Numbered from the stretch's first letter, positions 1 through 11,242 are shown. The stretch is DNA of 64,000 bases from Planococcus versutus (GCF_001186155.3 NZ_CP016540.2:1342001-1406000); one strand, 5' to 3'. Numbers and translations: made by a program. Notes: generated from the letters alone by a model not told the origin.

Positions 1-852
1 TACACAGAAATCGAAAAACAAATGATTGCGAAAAACCACTTAACGCCAAAACAAGTATCAGAACACGGATTGTCAAAAGAGCAGTTAGCGTTTAAAGATG
101 AAGCGTTTGTCAGCATTGTTCGTTATTACACACGCGAAGCAGGTGTCCGCGGGCTAGAACGCCAAATTGCTTCGATTTGCCGAAAAGTGACAAAACAAAT
201 TGTTTCTAAAGAAAAAGAACAAGTAATTGTCGGAGAAAAAGAAGTAGAAGCTTATCTTGGAAAACGTAAATTCCGCTACGGAATGGCTGAAACCGAAAAC
301 CAAATCGGTGTGGCGACGGGACTTGCATACACAACTGTTGGAGGGGACACTCTTCAAATAGAAGTTTCGCTATCCGCAGGTAAAGGCAAGTTGCAGTTGA
401 CGGGTAAACTAGGAGATGTGATGAAAGAGTCGGCGCAAACGGCATTGTCATTTGTTCGTGCACGTGCAGAATCTCTCGGCATTGATCCAAAATTCAATGA
501 AACTCATGATATTCATATACACGTGCCAGAAGGCGCTGTTCCAAAAGACGGACCTTCTGCTGGGATTACGATTGCGACAGCTTTGGTCTCTGCATTAACG
601 AAGCGTCCAATTCGTCGTGAAGTTGGCATGACTGGCGAAATTACACTGCGTGGTCGTGTTTTACCTATCGGTGGAATTAAAGAAAAAACCTTGAGTGCCC
701 ATCGTGCTGGATTAAAGACCATCATTTTGCCGATTGACAATGAGCGAGACCTAGAAGACATACCAGAGACAATCCGCAATGAAATGACATTTAAACTAGT
801 GTCTCAAGCAGATGAGGCTTTGGAAATTGCTTTAGAAGGAGTAAATGAATGA
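1..852 (+). CDS. lonA: ATP-dependent protease Lon (LonA), C-terminal part
   Basis: The reading frame is open from base 1, so the gene begins upstream of the window and about 283 C-terminal residues are present. They cover the end of the AAA+ lid and the whole proteolytic domain. The catalytic serine lies in PKDGPSAG and the catalytic lysine in [14 protein letters not shown], which together form the Ser-Lys dyad of Lon. The protease degrades misfolded and short-lived regulatory proteins in the cytoplasm. The stop codon overlaps the engB start (ATGA), as in the lonA-ysxC pair of B. subtilis. The ATPase and N-terminal domains cannot be judged here. Confidence 0.97.
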   Translation, partial: YTEIEKQMIAKNHLTPKQVSEHGLSKEQLAFKDEAFVSIVRYYTREAGVRGLERQIASICRKVTKQIVSKEKEQVIVGEKEVEAYLGKRKFRYGMAETENQIGVATGLAYTTVGGDTLQIEVSLSAGKGKLQLTGKLGDVMKESAQTALSFVRARAESLGIDPKFNETHDIHIHVPEGAVPKDGPSAGITIATALVSALTKRPIRREVGMTGEITLRGRVLPIGGIKEKTLSAHRAGLKTIILPIDNERDLEDIPETIRNEMTFKLVSQADEALEIALEGVNE

Positions 853-1430
853 AGGTTAATAAGGTAGAGTTAGTTATTAGTGCTGTTCGACCGGATCAAT
901 ATCCAGAAGACGGCTTGCCGGAATTTGCGTTAGCTGGAAGATCCAATGTGGGTAAATCTTCTTTTATAAACAAAATGATTGGCCGTAAAAGCATGGCACG
1001 TATTTCGTCAAAACCGGGGAAGACACAAACATTGAATTTTTATAAAATCGAAGAGCAATTGTTTTATGTCGATGTACCGGGCTATGGCTATGCCAAAGTC
1101 TCAAAAGGAGAACGGGAAGCATGGGGCAAAATGATCGAGCGGTACATTACCAACCGTGAGCCTTTGCGAGCGGTTATTCAAATTGTTGACTTGCGACATC
1201 CGCCAAGTAGAGACGATATCGCGATGTATGAATTCATGAAGCATTTTGACATTCCATGTATTATCATTGCCACAAAAGCAGATAAAATTCCAAAAGGCAA
1301 ATGGGACAAGCATAAGAAAATTGTTCGCACAACATTGGATATGGATAAAACCGATCCGCTCATTATCTTCTCGTCTGAAACTGGACTTGGCAGAGATGAA
1401 GCATGGCAGGAAATTGAAAACAGAATGTAA
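849..1430 (+). CDS. engB: Ribosome biogenesis GTP-binding protein EngB/YsxC
   Basis: A 193-residue TRAFAC-class GTPase of normal family length. G1 is [11 protein letters not shown] near residue 30, G3 is [11 protein letters not shown]4 is ATKADK and G5 is SSETG. YsxC/EngB is essential in B. subtilis and acts late in 50S ribosomal subunit assembly. It overlaps lonA by four bases, so translation is probably coupled. A strong intrinsic terminator follows at once and separates it from the haem operon. Confidence 0.97.
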   Translation: MKVNKVELVISAVRPDQYPEDGLPEFALAGRSNVGKSSFINKMIGRKSMARISSKPGKTQTLNFYKIEEQLFYVDVPGYGYAKVSKGEREAWGKMIERYITNREPLRAVIQIVDLRHPPSRDDIAMYEFMKHFDIPCIIIATKADKIPKGKWDKHKKIVRTTLDMDKTDPLIIFSSETGLGRDEAWQEIENRM

Positions 1431-1436
1431 ACAGAA

Positions 1437-1464
1437 AGCGTAACCTGCGGGTTACGCTTTTTTT
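1437..1464 (+). terminator. Intrinsic terminator after engB
   Basis: A perfect 9-bp stem (AGCGTAACC with GGTTACGCT) around a 4-base loop is followed by a run of T. It begins six bases after the engB stop. Confidence 0.93.
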
Positions 1465-1548
1465 GTATGCGCTAAAGTTTACTCATCCACGCGCTTATTA
1501 ACAGCCAATTCCGACTAAGAGCGTTATACTTGTGACCGTTAAATCTGT

Positions 1549-1578
1549 TTGATACTATTAGATTATAATAATTATCAT
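1549..1578 (+). promoter_or_regulatory. PerR-type operator, with possible promoter, upstream of hemA
   Basis: Positions 1563-1577 read TTATAAT-A-ATTATCA, which differs from the PerR consensus TTATAATNATTATAA at one base. PerR represses hemA in B. subtilis, so the match and the position agree. The box overlaps a possible promoter (TTGATA at 1549-1554, 18-bp spacer, TATCAT at 1573-1578). A Fur or Zur site has a related sequence and cannot be fully excluded. Confidence 0.75.
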
Positions 1579-1634
1579 TAAGCATGACATTCATGTCTTG
1601 TTCACAATTTTGCAGTTCTAACAAAGCACAAAAG

Positions 1635-1643
1635 TGATATACT
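1635..1643 (+). promoter_or_regulatory. Extended -10 promoter element for the hem operon
   Basis: TGA-TATACT forms an extended -10 (TGn plus a five-of-six -10 hexamer) about 45 bases before the hemA start. No good -35 is seen at 17 bp. It is an alternative or second promoter to the one that overlaps the PerR box. Confidence 0.5.
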
Positions 1644-1685
1644 GAATAGAGATGAAATATTGAACGTGAAAGGTGTTTTGTACCC

Positions 1686-3059
1686 ATGCACACATTAGTA
1701 GTTGGTGTGAATTACCGATCTGCACCCGTGGAAATTCGTGAAAAGTTGTCATTTATCGAATCAGACTTACCACAGGCGATGCAGGCGTTAAAACAACAAA
1801 AAAGTATATTGGAAAACGTGATTGTTTCTACTTGTAACCGGACAGAAATTTACGCAGTTGTAGATCAACTTCACACAGGAAGATATTACGTGAAGCAATT
1901 TCTTGCTGATTATTTCGAATTGCCGAAAGAAGCCATTTCTCAGTATTTATTTGTTCACGAACAAGATGCAGCAATCGAGCATTTATTTCGTGTAACCGCG
2001 GGTATTGATTCTATGGTTTTGGGTGAAACTCAAATTTTAGGCCAAGTAAAAAATAGTTTTCTTGCAGGACAAGAGCATGGCACGACAGGTACAGTATTCA
2101 ATCAATTATTCAAGCAGGCTGTGACGTTAGCGAAACGCGCACATTCTGAAACAGCGATAGGTGAGAATGCAGTATCGGTATCGTATGCAGCTGTTGAACT
2201 TGGCAAGAAGATTTTTGGTACGCTTAAAAACAAACATGTTGTTATTTTAGGTGCTGGAAAAATGGGCGAATTGGCGATTAAAAACTTGCAAGGCAGTGGA
2301 GCCGACCGGGTGACAGTCATCAACCGGACATTTGAAAAAGCTGAATTGTTAGCAGATAAATTTGGTGGTAACGCAAAACCATTAAATCAATTGCAATGTG
2401 CGTTGCTAGAAGCAGATATTTTAATTTCGTCTACAGGTTCGACTGATTTTGTCATTGATCTTGAATTGATGCAGTTTGTTGAAAAACTTCGTAAAGGCAA
2501 ACCATTGTTTATGGTAGATATCGCAGTTCCGCGTGATATGGACCCACGAATTGGTGATTTGCCAAACGTTTTCTTGTATGACATTGACGACATGCAAGGC
2601 ATTGTAGAAGCGAACTTAGCAGAACGTGAACGCGCAGCTGGTGAAATCATGACAATGATTGATAAAGAAGCACTCGAGTTTAACGACTGGCTAACAACGC
2701 TTGGAGTTGTACCGGTAATTTCTGCGCTTCGCAAAAAAGCGCTGGGCATACAAGCTGAGACCATGGCGAGTATTGAAAACAAAATGCCAGACTTAACAGA
2801 GCGAGAGAAAAAAGTGCTAAACAAGCATACAAAATCAATCATCAATCAATTGTTGAAAGATCCGATTTTGCAAGCGAAAGAAATGGGCGGAAAGCCTAAG
2901 TCTCGCGAACAACTTGAATTGTTCATGCAAATCTTTGGTATTGAAGATGAAGTTGAAATAGAAATCGAGAAGCAGTCTAAAGCTCCACAAAAGAATACAG
3001 AAAAAACTGTTCTTCAAGCTCAAAATTCTACAACTGAAACTCCGGGTTATTCATTTTAA
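1686..3059 (+). CDS. hemA: Glutamyl-tRNA reductase
   Basis: A 457-residue enzyme that reduces the glutamate of charged tRNA-Glu to glutamate-1-semialdehyde with NADPH, the first committed step of the C5 haem pathway. The N-terminal catalytic domain has the active-site cysteine in [12 protein letters not shown] (about residue 50) and the [10 protein letters not shown] motif. The NADPH domain has [12 protein letters not shown] near residue 190. A dimerisation domain follows, with a polar, charged tail of about 40 residues. It opens hemA-hemX-hemC-hemD-hemB-hemL, the same order as in B. subtilis, and probably responds to peroxide through the upstream PerR box. Confidence 0.97.
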   Translation: MHTLVVGVNYRSAPVEIREKLSFIESDLPQAMQALKQQKSILENVIVSTCNRTEIYAVVDQLHTGRYYVKQFLADYFELPKEAISQYLFVHEQDAAIEHLFRVTAGIDSMVLGETQILGQVKNSFLAGQEHGTTGTVFNQLFKQAVTLAKRAHSETAIGENAVSVSYAAVELGKKIFGTLKNKHVVILGAGKMGELAIKNLQGSGADRVTVINRTFEKAELLADKFGGNAKPLNQLQCALLEADILISSTGSTDFVIDLELMQFVEKLRKGKPLFMVDIAVPRDMDPRIGDLPNVFLYDIDDMQGIVEANLAERERAAGEIMTMIDKEALEFNDWLTTLGVVPVISALRKKALGIQAETMASIENKMPDLTEREKKVLNKHTKSIINQLLKDPILQAKEMGGKPKSREQLELFMQIFGIEDEVEIEIEKQSKAPQKNTEKTVLQAQNSTTETPGYSF

Positions 3060-3143
3060 GCTTTTTAAAAGAGGCGTTTTCGAATCTATATGTTAAAATG
3101 TAGAGACGGGACGTCTTTAATTATGGAGATGAAGGGGAATGGG

Positions 3144-3974
3144 ATGGCTGATTTAACAATGGCAAGGCTGCATGAAGCTATGGTTATTCTATATGCTATC
3201 AGCCTTGTTTTTTATTTTATCGATTACTTATATAAAGAAAAAAAAGCCAGTCGAATTGCAATGAGCTTGCTTGGTTTAGTTTGGGTCATGCAAACTGTAT
3301 TTTTAGTACTGTATATCATTGAAACGCAGCGATTCCCGATATTGACTTTGTTTGAAGGTATTTATTTTTATGCCTGGTTGTTGGTGACGTTGTCGATCGT
3401 TTTGAGGATTTTCTATCGCTTTGACTTTGTTGTATTTTTCATCAATGTCATTGGATTTATCTTTATGACGATTCATACGTTTTCACCCGTACAAATCGAA
3501 CGGTCACCTGTTGGAGATGCGTTAGTATCAGAGCTGCTGTTTATTCATGTCAGTTTTGCGATTCTATCCTATGTGGCGTTTTCGCTGTCTTTTGTGTTTG
3601 CGACACTTCACATGGTTTTATATAGAATGCTCAAGAAAAAGAAATGGACAAAGCAATGGGCAAACTTGCCGTCACTTGGACAAACACAGCAATTTATGAC
3701 AATTTCCATTTTAGTCGGTATTTCGTTATTGTTTGTTTCTTTAGTTTTAGGTATGCAATGGGCGATTATTTCACTGTCGGAGTTTTCAGTGTTTGACATG
3801 AAGATTGTGGGATCGTTTATCTTGCTGGTGTTATACGGATGGATTCTTTGGCGACACCGTAAAGGTTCCTTGAATGGGATGAATTACGCAATGGCGCATA
3901 CGTATATGTTTTTAGTGTTGCTTATTAATTTCTTTTTAGGCAGCCGATTATCTGAATTTCATTTTTGGTATTAA
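3144..3974 (+). CDS. hemX: HemX-like cytochrome c assembly (CcsA-type) membrane protein
   Basis: The ATG at 3144 is preferred because AAGGGGA at 3132-3138 is well spaced before it. The product is then 276 residues, the size I recall for B. subtilis HemX. Upstream in-frame ATGs at 3090 and 3123 are less likely. The protein is strongly hydrophobic, with about eight membrane segments and the opening MARLHEAMVILYA typical of HemX. In B. subtilis HemX is an integral membrane protein that lowers HemA (GtrR) abundance. It belongs to the CcsA/cytochrome c assembly superfamily, but a direct haem-handling role is not established. Confidence 0.88.
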   Translation: MADLTMARLHEAMVILYAISLVFYFIDYLYKEKKASRIAMSLLGLVWVMQTVFLVLYIIETQRFPILTLFEGIYFYAWLLVTLSIVLRIFYRFDFVVFFINVIGFIFMTIHTFSPVQIERSPVGDALVSELLFIHVSFAILSYVAFSLSFVFATLHMVLYRMLKKKKWTKQWANLPSLGQTQQFMTISILVGISLLFVSLVLGMQWAIISLSEFSVFDMKIVGSFILLVLYGWILWRHRKGSLNGMNYAMAHTYMFLVLLINFFLGSRLSEFHFWY

Positions 3975-3991
3975 AGAGAGGTAGGATTTAG

Positions 3992-4921
3992 TTGAGAAAA
4001 ATTATTGTAGGTTCGAGAAGAAGTAAATTAGCGATGACACAAACAAAGCAATTTATCGAAAAGTTAAAAGCGGCAGACGCACCATTTGAATTTGAAATCA
4101 AAGAAATTGTTACAAAAGGTGATCGCATTGTGGATGTTATGCTTTCGAAAATAGGCGGCAAAGGCCTGTTTGTTAAAGAAATTGAGCAAGCTCTTTTTGA
4201 CCGTGAAATAGACTTTGCTGTTCACAGCATGAAAGATATGCCATCTTCGTTACCTGAAGGACTTGCAATCGGCTGTATTCCTGAACGTGAAGATCCACGC
4301 GATGCATATATTGCAAATGGTCATGTAAAGTTAATGGACTTGCCAAAAGGCGCAGTAGTTGGAACAAGTAGTTTACGCCGCAGTTCACAATTGCTTTTAA
4401 TACGTCCAGACTTGGATATTCAATGGATTCGCGGAAACATTGATACGCGTCTTGCGAAATTACAAGCAGGCGATTTTGATGCAATTCTGTTAGCAGCATC
4501 AGGTTTAAAGCGGATGGGCTGGAAAGACGATTTAGTGACTGAATTTCTAGAAGTCGAAGATTGCCTTCCCGCAATCGGACAAGGTGCACTTGGAATTGAA
4601 TGCCGTGAAGACGATAACGAGTTAATAGCGGAGTTGGGTAAACTAAATCATGAAGAAACGTATTTAGCTGTTAACGCAGAACGTAAATTCCTTAAAGATA
4701 TGGATGGCAGTTGCCAAGTACCTATCGCTGGATATGCAACAGTAAACAAAGGTGAAATTACGTTTACAGGACTTATTTCTTCACCAGAAGCAGACCAAGT
4801 GTTTAAGGAAATGGCAATTAGTCGCGATCCAATTGAAGCAGGACGAGTAGTTGCTGAGAAAATTAGTGCACAAGGCGGCTATGAGTTGATTCAACGCGTC
4901 AAAGCTGAAAGCGATGTCTAG
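3992..4921 (+). CDS. hemC: Hydroxymethylbilane synthase (porphobilinogen deaminase)
   Basis: A 309-residue enzyme that polymerises four porphobilinogen molecules into hydroxymethylbilane. Translation starts at a TTG (3992) behind GAGAGGTAGG, matching the family N-terminus ([16 protein letters not shown]). The dipyrromethane cofactor attaches to the cysteine in [15 protein letters not shown] near residue 240. The substrate-binding arginines lie in [11 protein letters not shown] and IRGNIDTRL. It overlaps hemD by eight bases. Confidence 0.97.
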   Translation: MRKIIVGSRRSKLAMTQTKQFIEKLKAADAPFEFEIKEIVTKGDRIVDVMLSKIGGKGLFVKEIEQALFDREIDFAVHSMKDMPSSLPEGLAIGCIPEREDPRDAYIANGHVKLMDLPKGAVVGTSSLRRSSQLLLIRPDLDIQWIRGNIDTRLAKLQAGDFDAILLAASGLKRMGWKDDLVTEFLEVEDCLPAIGQGALGIECREDDNELIAELGKLNHEETYLAVNAERKFLKDMDGSCQVPIAGYATVNKGEITFTGLISSPEADQVFKEMAISRDPIEAGRVVAEKISAQGGYELIQRVKAESDV

Positions 4922-5615
4922 TTCTAATCCACTTCTTGAAGAAAAAACAATCGTTTTTACCGGTTCTAGAAAACCAGTAGAAGCGATTTCCCATGCACAA
5001 TCATATGGCGCGGAAACCGTATATTTGCCACTTGTTGAAACTGCTGTTCGCCAGTCAGAAAAACCGGATTTCACGGGCTATGACTGGCTAATTTTCACTA
5101 GTCGCACAAGCGCTGAAGTATTTTGTGCATGTAACGAAAACGTATCAGCGAAAATAGCGGCAGTAGGTGACCAAACTGCTGCAGTTTTACAAAAACACGG
5201 ACATCACGTCGATTTTATCCCGAAAGTTTTTAGTGCGGATCATTTTATCGAAGAATTTCCACCTGTTTCTGGAGTAGCGAAATGCTTGTTCATTAAAGGG
5301 CAAATGGCGAAAAACACCATTTCTTCTATGTCGATGCAAGTGGATGAATGGACGGTTTACGATACAGTGTTGAATATCGAAAACGCGAAAGCTGTGACCC
5401 AATTAACTGATGTCATTGTTCTTTTTGCTAGTCCTTCTGCTGTATCAGCTTATCGAAAAGCAGGCGGAAACTGGTCAAACATCCAAGTTGCAGCGATTGG
5501 CCATGTGACAAAACAAGCGATCGTAGATCATGGCGGCAAAGTCGATTTTACGCCTAAAAAATATACGTATATTGAAGTTATCAATGAAATAGCGAAAGGA
5601 AGTTTGTCTAAATGA
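4914..5615 (+). CDS. hemD: Uroporphyrinogen-III synthase
   Basis: A 233-residue protein that inverts ring D and cyclises hydroxymethylbilane to uroporphyrinogen III. The family is poorly conserved. Recognition rests on the bilobed pattern (VFTGSRKP near the N-terminus, [11 protein letters not shown], then [11 protein letters not shown] and [11 protein letters not shown]) and on its place between hemC and hemB. It overlaps hemC by eight bases and hemB by four (ATGA). Confidence 0.93.
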   Translation: MSSSNPLLEEKTIVFTGSRKPVEAISHAQSYGAETVYLPLVETAVRQSEKPDFTGYDWLIFTSRTSAEVFCACNENVSAKIAAVGDQTAAVLQKHGHHVDFIPKVFSADHFIEEFPPVSGVAKCLFIKGQMAKNTISSMSMQVDEWTVYDTVLNIENAKAVTQLTDVIVLFASPSAVSAYRKAGGNWSNIQVAAIGHVTKQAIVDHGGKVDFTPKKYTYIEVINEIAKGSLSK

Positions 5616-6595
5616 AAAAATTGAATTTTAATCGTCACCGCCGTTTGCGTGGTTCTGCTAATCTCCGTTCAATGGTTCGCGAAACAAGCTTACATAAAGA
5701 GGATTTTATTTATCCGATTTTTGTTGTTGAAGGAGAAAATGTGAAAAACGAAATTTCATCTATGCCCGGAGTATTTCAATTTTCACTGGATAAATTAGGG
5801 GTTGAACTTGATGAAGTTGTCGATCTTGGGATTCCATCAGTGATTTTGTTTGGTGTACCAAATGAAAAAGATGCTGTTGGAACGCAAGCTTATCACGATC
5901 ACGGCATTACACAAGAAGCAATCCGTTTCGCAAAAACCCGTCATCCTGAATTGGTCGTTATTGCCGACACTTGTCTTTGTCAGTATACCGACCATGGCCA
6001 TTGTGGCGTCATCGAAGACGGTGTGATTTTAAATGACAAATCATTAGACTTATTGACGCGTACGGCAGTGTCTCAAGCAAAAGCGGGAGCAGATATTATT
6101 GCGCCATCAAATATGATGGACGGATTTGTCGCAGCGATTCGTTCTGGACTAGACGAAGCAGGCTTTGAAAACACACCGATTATGTCGTATGGCGTAAAAT
6201 ACTCATCTGCTTATTATGGACCTTTCCGCGAAGCGGCTCATAGCACACCGCAATTTGGAGATCGTAAAACCTACCAAATGGACCCAGCAAACCGTATGGA
6301 AGCTTTACGTGAAGCAACGTCAGATATTCAAGAAGGCGCAGATTTCATGATTGTAAAACCGGCATTGTCTTACTTAGACATTATTCGAGAAGTACGTGAT
6401 AATTTTGATATTCCAATTGTTGCTTATAACGTATCAGGTGAATACGCCATGGTCAAAGCAGCTGCAGCAAATGGCTGGATTAATGAAGAAAAAATTGTGT
6501 TAGAAACATTATTGAGCATGAAACGCGCAGGAGCGGATATCGTCATGACGTATCACGCGAAAGACGCAGCACGCTGGTTGGAGGGGAAAAAATGA
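5612..6595 (+). CDS. hemB: Delta-aminolevulinic acid dehydratase (porphobilinogen synthase)
   Basis: A 327-residue TIM-barrel enzyme that condenses two 5-aminolevulinate molecules into porphobilinogen. The cysteine-rich zinc site [12 protein letters not shown] lies near residue 120, so this is the zinc-dependent type. The Schiff-base lysines are in [15 protein letters not shown] and [10 protein letters not shown]. It is coupled to hemD and hemL by ATGA overlaps. Confidence 0.97.
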   Translation: MKKLNFNRHRRLRGSANLRSMVRETSLHKEDFIYPIFVVEGENVKNEISSMPGVFQFSLDKLGVELDEVVDLGIPSVILFGVPNEKDAVGTQAYHDHGITQEAIRFAKTRHPELVVIADTCLCQYTDHGHCGVIEDGVILNDKSLDLLTRTAVSQAKAGADIIAPSNMMDGFVAAIRSGLDEAGFENTPIMSYGVKYSSAYYGPFREAAHSTPQFGDRKTYQMDPANRMEALREATSDIQEGADFMIVKPALSYLDIIREVRDNFDIPIVAYNVSGEYAMVKAAAANGWINEEKIVLETLLSMKRAGADIVMTYHAKDAARWLEGKK

Positions 6596-7878
6596 CATAC
6601 GAAAAATCAGTAGCCGCATTTACTGAAGCCAAAACGTTAATGCCAGGCGGCGTTAACAGCCCGGTTCGTGCTTTTAAATCAGTTAATATGGATCCGATCT
6701 TTATGCAATCAGGAAGTGGCGCAATCCTTACAGACGTTGATGGCAATACGTATATTGATTATGTCTTATCCTATGGCCCTCTTATTTTGGGTCATGCACA
6801 AGAAGATGTTGTAAAAGCGATTCAAGAAACAGCGGCACTAGGCACATCTTTCGGTGCACCCACTGAACTTGAAAACACGATGGCGAAATTAGTCATGGAA
6901 CGCGTTCCATCAATTGAAATGGTCCGCATGGTTTCATCAGGAACAGAAGCGACGATGAGCGCATTACGCGTAGCACGCGGTTATACAGGACGAGACAAAA
7001 TCCTGAAGTTTGAAGGTTGTTACCACGGCCATGCTGACAGCTTGTTGATCAAAGCGGGTTCAGGCGTTGCAACTTTAGGCTTGCCAGACTCACCAGGTGT
7101 ACCAGCATCAATTGCTAAAAACACGATTACTGTTCCCTTCAATGACCTTGAAAGTGTTCGATTGGTGTTCCAAGAGTTTGGTGATGAACTAGCTGCAGTT
7201 ATTGTAGAACCCGTTGCAGGAAACATGGGTGTGGTTCCACCAAATGACGGTTTCTTAACAGAGCTTCGCAATTTAACGCATGAAAACGGCACGGTTCTTA
7301 TCTTTGATGAAGTTATGACCGGTTTCCGTGTAGGCTATAACTGTGCACAGGGCTATTATGGTGTAACACCGGATATGACGTGTTTAGGCAAAGTAATCGG
7401 TGGGGGATTACCAGTCGGTGCATTCGGTGGCAAGCGTGAAATTATGGAACAAGTTGCACCGAGCGGTTCAATATATCAAGCGGGTACTTTATCAGGGAAT
7501 CCACTTGCCATGCGCGCAGGTTTTGAAACGTTGTCTCGCTTAACCAATGAAAGCTACGATGTATTTATTGAACGCGGCGATCAACTCGAAAAAGGTTTCC
7601 GTGAAGCTGCAATAAAATACAACATCCCGCATACTGTTAACCGTGCAGGTTCAATGATCGGTGTTTTCTTTACAAATGAAAAGGTAGTAGATTTCGAATC
7701 AGCCAAAACTTCAGACCTTGAGCTGTTCGCAGATTACTATCGCTTAATGGCAGCAGAAGGCATTTACTTGCCACCATCTCAGTTTGAAGGCATGTTCTTA
7801 TCAACTGCTCATACAGAAGAGCACATCGCAAAAACTGTAGAAGCATTCCACACGGTATTTGCTAAATTGGCACGTTAA
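6592..7878 (+). CDS. hemL: Glutamate-1-semialdehyde 2,1-aminomutase
   Basis: A 428-residue PLP-dependent class III aminotransferase that turns glutamate-1-semialdehyde into 5-aminolevulinate. [15 protein letters not shown] at the N-terminus and [10 protein letters not shown] are family signatures. The PLP lysine is in [17 protein letters not shown] near residue 267. It is the last gene of the hem operon and a terminator follows eight bases after the stop. Confidence 0.97.
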   Translation: MTYEKSVAAFTEAKTLMPGGVNSPVRAFKSVNMDPIFMQSGSGAILTDVDGNTYIDYVLSYGPLILGHAQEDVVKAIQETAALGTSFGAPTELENTMAKLVMERVPSIEMVRMVSSGTEATMSALRVARGYTGRDKILKFEGCYHGHADSLLIKAGSGVATLGLPDSPGVPASIAKNTITVPFNDLESVRLVFQEFGDELAAVIVEPVAGNMGVVPPNDGFLTELRNLTHENGTVLIFDEVMTGFRVGYNCAQGYYGVTPDMTCLGKVIGGGLPVGAFGGKREIMEQVAPSGSIYQAGTLSGNPLAMRAGFETLSRLTNESYDVFIERGDQLEKGFREAAIKYNIPHTVNRAGSMIGVFFTNEKVVDFESAKTSDLELFADYYRLMAAEGIYLPPSQFEGMFLSTAHTEEHIAKTVEAFHTVFAKLAR

Positions 7879-7886
7879 CAAAGCCA

Positions 7887-7929
7887 AAAGCTGAAGCATC
7901 TGAAAATTTCAGGTGTCTCAGCTTTTTTT
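7887..7929 (+). terminator. Intrinsic terminator after hemL
   Basis: AAAGCTGA..CTGAAA pairs with TTTCAG..TCAGCTTT through a long, slightly bulged stem, followed by seven T. Confidence 0.88.
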
Positions 7930-7972
7930 CATGTAAAAAAATTACTACCAATTAATATTCTAATCATTTAAA

Positions 7973-8237
7973 GAACGACATGAGAAGCATCACTAACTAT
8001 AAACACTAGGCTACCAGTAGATGTTCTATTGTCTAAGCCATACCCAAAGCGACCCGAGCGACATGAGAAAGCCACACTAACTATAAACACAAACCATCAA
8101 GCAAATCGCTATTCTCTAAGCGAGGCGCGACCAGGGGCTAGGCGAAGCAATAAGACCGGTGTACTTCCGGTCTTATTGCGAGAGCCATGCCCAAAGCGAC
8201 CCGAGCGACATAAGAAAGCCACACTAACCATCACAAC
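7973..8237. repeat. Three diverged direct repeats flanking a 13-bp hairpin
   Basis: The stretch between hemL and the valS promoter holds no convincing gene. A 54-base unit at 8036-8090 recurs at 8184-8237 with only a few differences (core CCAAAGCGACCCGAGCGACA). A degraded partial copy lies at 7973-8006. Between the two full copies is a perfect 13-bp inverted repeat (8147-8159 with 8167-8179, arm GCAATAAGACCGG). An open frame at 8029-8247 is only the repeat read as codons. It looks like a non-coding repetitive extragenic element. Confidence 0.7.
8147..8179. repeat. Perfect 13-bp inverted repeat (hairpin)
   Basis: The arms GCAATAAGACCGG and CCGGTCTTATTGC are separated by seven bases. There is no T run on either side, so it is not an ordinary terminator. 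It sits in the repeat region upstream of valS. Confidence 0.85.
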
Positions 8238-8249
8238 CAGAAAATAAAC

Positions 8250-8279
8250 TTGACGCTAAAACTAGATATTGAGTACAAT
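8250..8279 (+). promoter_or_regulatory. Sigma-A promoter of the valS T-box transcript
   Basis: TTGACG at 8250-8255 and TACAAT at 8274-8279 are 18 bp apart. The predicted start lies just before the T-box leader. Confidence 0.8.
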
Positions 8280-8299
8280 AAGAGTAATTAGATATTTTA

Positions 8300-8534
8300 T
8301 GCGTTGATGAGGATAGTAAATTGTGCGTACATTTCAGAGAGAAGACCATTGGGTGAGAGGTCTTTATGTGCGTCCAGTTGAATGTCACCTCGGAGCAGTT
8401 GCCGTGAAACGAGTAGCGGGAACCGGACTGAACATCCGTTATGAAACTTGAGAGCCGGGTCTGCACATAGACCTGTGTATAAAGGTGGTACCGCGAAAAA
8501 CTCCTTCGTCCTTTACAGACGACGGGAGTTTTTT
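8300..8534 (+). ncRNA. T-box leader for valyl-tRNA synthetase
   Basis: The T-box consensus AGGTGGTACCGCG lies at 8483-8495. The terminator (8496-8534) has arms AAAACTCC-TCGTC and GACGA-GGGAGTTTT with a T run. The base of stem I pairs GAGG (8309-8312) with CCTC (8388-8391). This places a GTC valine codon (8384-8386) in the specifier loop, matching the downstream gene. Uncharged tRNA-Val should stabilise the antiterminator and allow valS transcription. Confidence 0.95.
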
Positions 8535-8566
8535 GCGTTCTACGAGAAATTAAAGGAGGAATTTCC

Positions 8567-11200
8567 ATGACTGAACAAATGTCCACAAAGTACGATCCGC
8601 AATCGATTGAAAAAGGCCGTTACGATTGGTGGGTCGAACAAAAATTCTTTGAAGCCAAACCAGAAAGCGGCAAAACACCTTATACTATTGTGATTCCTCC
8701 ACCAAACGTTACCGGCAGGTTGCACTTAGGGCACGCGTGGGACACAACCTTGCAAGACATTTTAACACGCATGAAACGCATGCAAGGCTTTGATGCGTTA
8801 TGGCTTCCAGGAATGGACCATGCCGGAATTGCAACGCAAGCAAAAGTGGAAGGCAAGCTGAAAGAAGAAGGCCGTTCACGCTACGACTTGGGTCGTGAAG
8901 CGTTTCTTCAAGAATCGTGGAAATGGAAAGATCAATACGCAGGTCACATTCGTGAGCAATGGGCGAAATTAGGCTTAGGTCTTGATTATTCACGTGAGCG
9001 TTTTACGTTGGACGATGGTTTGTCAAAGGCAGTACGTGAAGTATTCGTAAAACTATACGAGAAAAAACTTATTTACCGCGGCAAGTACATCATCAACTGG
9101 GATCCGAATACCAAAACAGCCATTTCAGATATTGAAGTAATTCACAAAGACGTTAAAGGCGCGTTTTATCATATGCGTTATCCACTTGCAGATGGCAGTG
9201 GGCATATTGAAATTGCGACAACTCGTCCCGAAACAATGCTTGGCGATACAGCTGTGGCTGTTCACCCGAAAGACGAACGTTACCAGCATTTAATCGGTAA
9301 AAAAGTAATCTTGCCAATCATTGGTCGCGAAATTGAAATTGTAGCGGACGATTACGTAGATAGAGAATTCGGCAGTGGTGCTGTCAAAATCACACCAGCT
9401 CATGATCCGAATGACTTTGAAATTGGCAACCGACACAATTTAGAACGTGTACTCGTAATGCACGAAGATGGTTCAATGAACGAAAACGCCGGGAAATACG
9501 AAGGACTTGACCGTTTTGAATGTCGCAAGCAAATCGTTAAAGACTTACAAGACATGGATGTGTTGTTTGAAATCGAAGAGCATATGCACTCTGTGGGTCA
9601 CTCTGAGCGAAGCGGTGCTGTGGTGGAACCTTATCTCTCAACACAATGGTTTGTAGATATGCAACCTCTTGCAGCAGCATCTGTAGAAGCACAAAAAAAT
9701 GGCGACGGCGTTCATTTTGTGCCAGATCGCTTTGAAAAAACGTATTTGCACTGGATGGAAAATATTCGCGATTGGTGTATTTCTCGTCAACTTTGGTGGG
9801 GACATCAAATTCCAGCTTGGTACCATAACGAAACCAATGAAATTTATGTAGGTCATGAAGCACCGGCTGACGCTGAAAACTGGACGCAAGACGAAGATGT
9901 ATTAGACACATGGTTCTCATCTGCTTTGTGGCCGTTTTCAACACTTGGCTGGCCAGAAGAAAACGAAGATCTTAGCCGTTACTACCCAACCGATGCATTA
10001 GTGACAGGCTATGACATTATTAACTTTTGGGTATCGCGTATGATTTTCCAAGCACTCGAATTTACGGGTGAAAAACCGTTTAAAGACGTCTTGATTCACG
10101 GACTGGTTCGCGATGCTGAAGGACGCAAAATGTCGAAGTCACTAGGTAACGGTGTCGATCCAATGGATGTGATTTCACAGTACGGAGCAGATTCGCTGCG
10201 TTACTTCCTAGCAACAGCATCGTCTCCAGGACAAGATCTTCGTTATTCAAATGACAAAGTAGAGTCAGTATGGAACTTTGCCAACAAAATCTGGAACGCA
10301 TCACGTTTTGCGTTGATGAACATGGAAGGCATGACGTACGACCAAATCGACTTATCGGGCAAAAAGTCAGTGGCCGATTCATGGATTTTAACACGGTTAA
10401 ATGAAACCATTGAACAAGTCACTGAACTTGCTGAACGCTATGAATTTGGTGAAGTGGGACGTTCGCTTTATAATTTCATTTGGGATGATTTCTGTGACTG
10501 GTACATTGAAATGGCTAAACTTCCACTATACGGTGAAGATGAAAACGCGAAGAAAATGACGCGTTCAGTTCTCGCGTATGTATTAGACAACACAATGCGT
10601 TTATTGCATCCGTTCATGCCGTTTATTACAGAAGAGATTTGGCAGAACTTGCCACATGAAGGCGAATCGATTACGATTGCTGCGTGGCCGACAGTAGATG
10701 ACTCATTAACAAACCAAAGCCAGTCTTCTAGCATGAAGCTGTTAATGGATGTGATTCGTTCAGTTCGTACAATTCGTGCAGAAGTACAATCGCCAATGAG
10801 CAAAAAAGTGCCATTGACGATTTCTGCAAAAGACGCCAATACGCATGCGGTATTAGAAGCAAACGCCGCATACATCGAACGGTTCTGTAACCCAGAAACG
10901 TTAACGATTGGCGAAAACTTAGTTGCTCCTGAAAAATCAATGTCAGCAGTAGTGTCAGGTGCTGAATTGTTCATGCCACTTGAAGGCTTGATTGACATTG
11001 ATGCAGAACTTGCTCGACTCAACAAAGAACTGGAAAAATGGGCAAAAGAAGTAAAACTGGTGAGTAGTAAATTGTCCAATGAACGTTTTGTTTCAAAAGC
11101 ACCCGAAGCTGTAGTTGCTGAAGAACGTGCGAAACAAGCGGATTACCTAGAAAAACACGCAACGGTTGAAAAACGTATCGAAGAACTAAAAAACTTGTAA
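8567..11200 (+). CDS. valS: Valine--tRNA ligase
   Basis: An 877-residue class I aminoacyl-tRNA synthetase of the usual Bacillales length. The HIGH motif is GRLHLGHAW near residue 50 and KMSKS is [10 protein letters not shown] near residue 525. An editing (CP1) domain lies between them, with the [10 protein letters not shown] motif. The C-terminal 65 residues form the coiled coil typical of ValS. Translation starts at ATG 8567 after AAAGGAGGA. It is controlled by the upstream T-box. Confidence 0.98.
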   Translation: MTEQMSTKYDPQSIEKGRYDWWVEQKFFEAKPESGKTPYTIVIPPPNVTGRLHLGHAWDTTLQDILTRMKRMQGFDALWLPGMDHAGIATQAKVEGKLKEEGRSRYDLGREAFLQESWKWKDQYAGHIREQWAKLGLGLDYSRERFTLDDGLSKAVREVFVKLYEKKLIYRGKYIINWDPNTKTAISDIEVIHKDVKGAFYHMRYPLADGSGHIEIATTRPETMLGDTAVAVHPKDERYQHLIGKKVILPIIGREIEIVADDYVDREFGSGAVKITPAHDPNDFEIGNRHNLERVLVMHEDGSMNENAGKYEGLDRFECRKQIVKDLQDMDVLFEIEEHMHSVGHSERSGAVVEPYLSTQWFVDMQPLAAASVEAQKNGDGVHFVPDRFEKTYLHWMENIRDWCISRQLWWGHQIPAWYHNETNEIYVGHEAPADAENWTQDEDVLDTWFSSALWPFSTLGWPEENEDLSRYYPTDALVTGYDIINFWVSRMIFQALEFTGEKPFKDVLIHGLVRDAEGRKMSKSLGNGVDPMDVISQYGADSLRYFLATASSPGQDLRYSNDKVESVWNFANKIWNASRFALMNMEGMTYDQIDLSGKKSVADSWILTRLNETIEQVTELAERYEFGEVGRSLYNFIWDDFCDWYIEMAKLPLYGEDENAKKMTRSVLAYVLDNTMRLLHPFMPFITEEIWQNLPHEGESITIAAWPTVDDSLTNQSQSSSMKLLMDVIRSVRTIRAEVQSPMSKKVPLTISAKDANTHAVLEANAAYIERFCNPETLTIGENLVAPEKSMSAVVSGAELFMPLEGLIDIDAELARLNKELEKWAKEVKLVSSKLSNERFVSKAPEAVVAEERAKQADYLEKHATVEKRIEELKNL

Positions 11201-11205
11201 AACGA

Positions 11206-11239
11206 AAAAACCGCTTTCCCAATTGGGAAAGCGGTTTTT
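11206..11239. terminator. Bidirectional terminator between valS and the ATP-grasp genes
   Basis: A 15-bp stem (AAAAACCGCTTTCCC and its complement) around AATT ends in T runs in both orientations. It serves convergent valS and the minus-strand gene that ends at 11243. Confidence 0.92.
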
Positions 11240-11242
11240 GGT

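Noticed and set aside
2387..2845. 152-residue open frame on the minus strand inside hemA
   Set aside because: A shadow of the hemA codons; no family features.
8147..8179. Hairpin as a rho-independent terminator
   Set aside because: The stem is perfect but there is no T run on either strand and no gene ends at it.
8029..8247. 72-residue open frame with two KRPERHxKATLTI repeats
   Set aside because: It is the direct DNA repeat read as codons; no ribosome site, and composition and repeat structure point to non-coding DNA.
10468..11079. 203-residue open frame on the minus strand inside valS
   Set aside because: It is antisense to conserved valS codons, shows no recognisable domain and has no ribosome site.
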